NCBI RefSeq assembly: GCF_023913515.1
Contig: NZ_CP099393.1
Location: 1-64,000 of the forward strand
Length of the DNA stretch: 64,000 nucleotides
Reading direction: 5' to 3'
From: Natronococcus sp. CG52
GTDB taxonomy: Archaea > Halobacteriota > Halobacteria > Halobacteriales > Natrialbaceae
Shown: positions 63,289 to 64,000 of the stretch, piece after piece
Layout of the letters: the number at the start of each line of letters is the position of its first letter
Numbering within the stretch: the stretch's first letter is position 1
Translations under genes and position numbers: made by a program
The notes under the pieces: generated by a model
Databases searched by the model: none
What the model was told of the DNA's origin: nothing
The model's input: only the letters and a program-made list of their open reading frames with translations

Positions 63289-64000
63289 ATGGCGACTGAT
63301 TACGACTCCGTCGAACCGCTGTTGCGAATGAAAGACATTCACAAGTGGTACGGTTCGGTCCACGCGCTGAAGGGCGTCGACTTGCAGGTGTACCCGGGCG
63401 AAATCCTCGGGCTGCTCGGCGACAACGGTGCCGGAAAGTCGACGCTGATCGAGATGATCGCCGGTGTCCACCAGCCGACGGAGGGTGATATCTTCTGGAA
63501 AGGTGAACACACCGAAATTTCGTCGGTCAACAACGCCCGGGAGCTGAGCATCGAGACCGTGTTTCAGGATCAAGCGGTCGTCGAGGGCCGGAGCGTCGCA
63601 CAGAACGTCTTCCTCGGACGCGAGTTGACGAAAGGAGTCGGGCCCGTTCATCTGCTTGATAAACCGCAGATGCGCGAGGAAGCGGAGAGCGTCACGCAGA
63701 GTCTCGGTCTGGACATCGCCTCGCCCGAACAGGAGGTCCGCTTCTGTTCCGGCGGAGAGAAACAGGGCGTCGCAATCGCTCGGGCGATGTACTTCGACGC
63801 GGAGCTCGTCATCATGGACGAGCCGACGACTGCACTGGCCATCTCCGGTGTCCGTAAGGTCCTCGATTTCATCGAACAGTTGGCGGAGTCCGGGACAGCC
63901 GTAATCTTCATTTCTCACAACCTTCCCCACGCTTACGACATCTGTGAACGGTTCGTCGTCTTCTCGCGGGGTGATAAGGTGGGCGACGTCCGGAAGGAGG
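63289..64000 (+). CDS. Sugar-type ABC transporter ATPase (RbsA/MglA-like), runs off the window
   Basis: 237 residues visible from ATG 63289 (MATDYDSVEPLLRMKDIHKW). Walker A LLGDNGAGKSTLIEMIAG, Q-loop VFQDQAVVEGRSVAQNVFLG, signature VRFCSGGEKQGVAIARAMYF, Walker B ELVIMDEPTTALAI, switch AVIFISHNLPHAYDICERFV. The FDQ/FCSGGEKQ and SHN features fit the CUT2 (ribose/xylose/galactose) class; haloarchaeal members often have one ATPase domain (~250 aa). The 3' end, permease and binding protein lie beyond the window. Confidence 0.85.
   Translation, partial: MATDYDSVEPLLRMKDIHKWYGSVHALKGVDLQVYPGEILGLLGDNGAGKSTLIEMIAGVHQPTEGDIFWKGEHTEISSVNNARELSIETVFQDQAVVEGRSVAQNVFLGRELTKGVGPVHLLDKPQMREEAESVTQSLGLDIASPEQEVRFCSGGEKQGVAIARAMYFDAELVIMDEPTTALAISGVRKVLDFIEQLAESGTAVIFISHNLPHAYDICERFVVFSRGDKVGDVRKE

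Noticed and set aside
1-64000. CRISPR arrays, tRNA or rRNA genes
   Set aside because: No regularly spaced short repeats, no cloverleaf with a GGTTCAAATCC-type arm in a convincing context, and no rRNA-like sequence seen by eye.

Overview
The window looks like chromosome or megaplasmid sequence from a halophilic archaeon (Halobacteria, probably a Natrialbales-type genome). The proteins are very acidic. Twin-arginine signals and lipoboxes have the haloarchaeal form. Many small families are ones I know only from haloarchaea (DUF7503, DUF7509, DUF7835, CHAT proteases, YdbS-type PH proteins). Several starts appear leaderless, with TATA-like boxes 25-40 nt upstream. The first ~35 kb is visibly AT-richer, full of defence-type genes, gene relics and transposon ends. 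From ~35.9 kb the sequence is GC-rich, orderly and catabolic.

Region 1 (1-12.5 kb) is the most interesting part. It looks like an archaeal 7-deazaguanine-in-DNA (Dpd-type) modification/restriction island: a DUF1998 helicase (DpdJ-like), a phospholipase-D-fold nuclease (DpdK-like), a DpdA transglycosylase, a YaaA/DUF6884-fold protein (possible DpdC counterpart), a second shorter TGT-superfamily enzyme in an overlapping operon with a winged-helix protein and an AAA ATPase, and a YhhQ/DUF165 transporter of 7-deazaguanine precursors. The model is uptake or sharing of preQ0, insertion into DNA by the transglycosylase(s), nitrile processing, and restriction of unmodified DNA by the helicase/PLD pair.

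Region 2 (12.5-25 kb) is a decayed accessory zone. It has four relics of one PD-(D/E)XK nuclease gene, two relics of a convergent partner gene, a CHAT protease tail-to-tail with a 48-residue DUF7503 membrane peptide, an MNT/HEPN toxin-antitoxin pair, a YjiH membrane protein, HTH regulators and DUF7509. Region 3 (25.2-30.1 kb) encodes a ~1,370-residue secreted protein with VWA, thrombospondin-3-like repeats and a C-terminal PD-(D/E)XK-like domain, followed 4 bp later by a helical gene. This looks like a secreted toxin with its immunity gene. Region 4 (30.2-35.6 kb) holds an exported prephenate dehydratase, an alcohol dehydrogenase, IS200/IS605 ends, a TnpB gene with its 3' hairpin, and the broken tail of a thermosome gene.

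Region 5 (35.9-55.5 kb) encodes a nearly complete route from tryptophan through anthranilate to CoA-bound ring cleavage: indoleamine/tryptophan dioxygenase, a candidate formamidase, kynureninase, an aryl-CoA ligase, a HAAT-type ABC importer, the fused aminobenzoyl-CoA (or salicylyl-CoA) monooxygenase/reductase, MaoC hydratase, acyl-CoA dehydrogenase, LLM oxidoreductase, enoyl-CoA hydratase, RidA, SDR and an IclR regulator with a palindrome over its own start. Region 6 (55.5-64 kb) has two dead IS6-type transposases, a truncated GH3 glycosidase, then an amidohydrolase, LutBA/LutC lactate oxidation and the start of a sugar ABC ATPase.

A cross-cutting observation is that at least ten genes between 0.7 and 25.3 kb, plus one at 58.2 kb, are broken by the loss of a single base, usually within a short homopolymer. 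I found no such break in about twenty genes between 30 and 55.5 kb. This is either consensus error or real decay, and it decides whether the Dpd-like island is functional.
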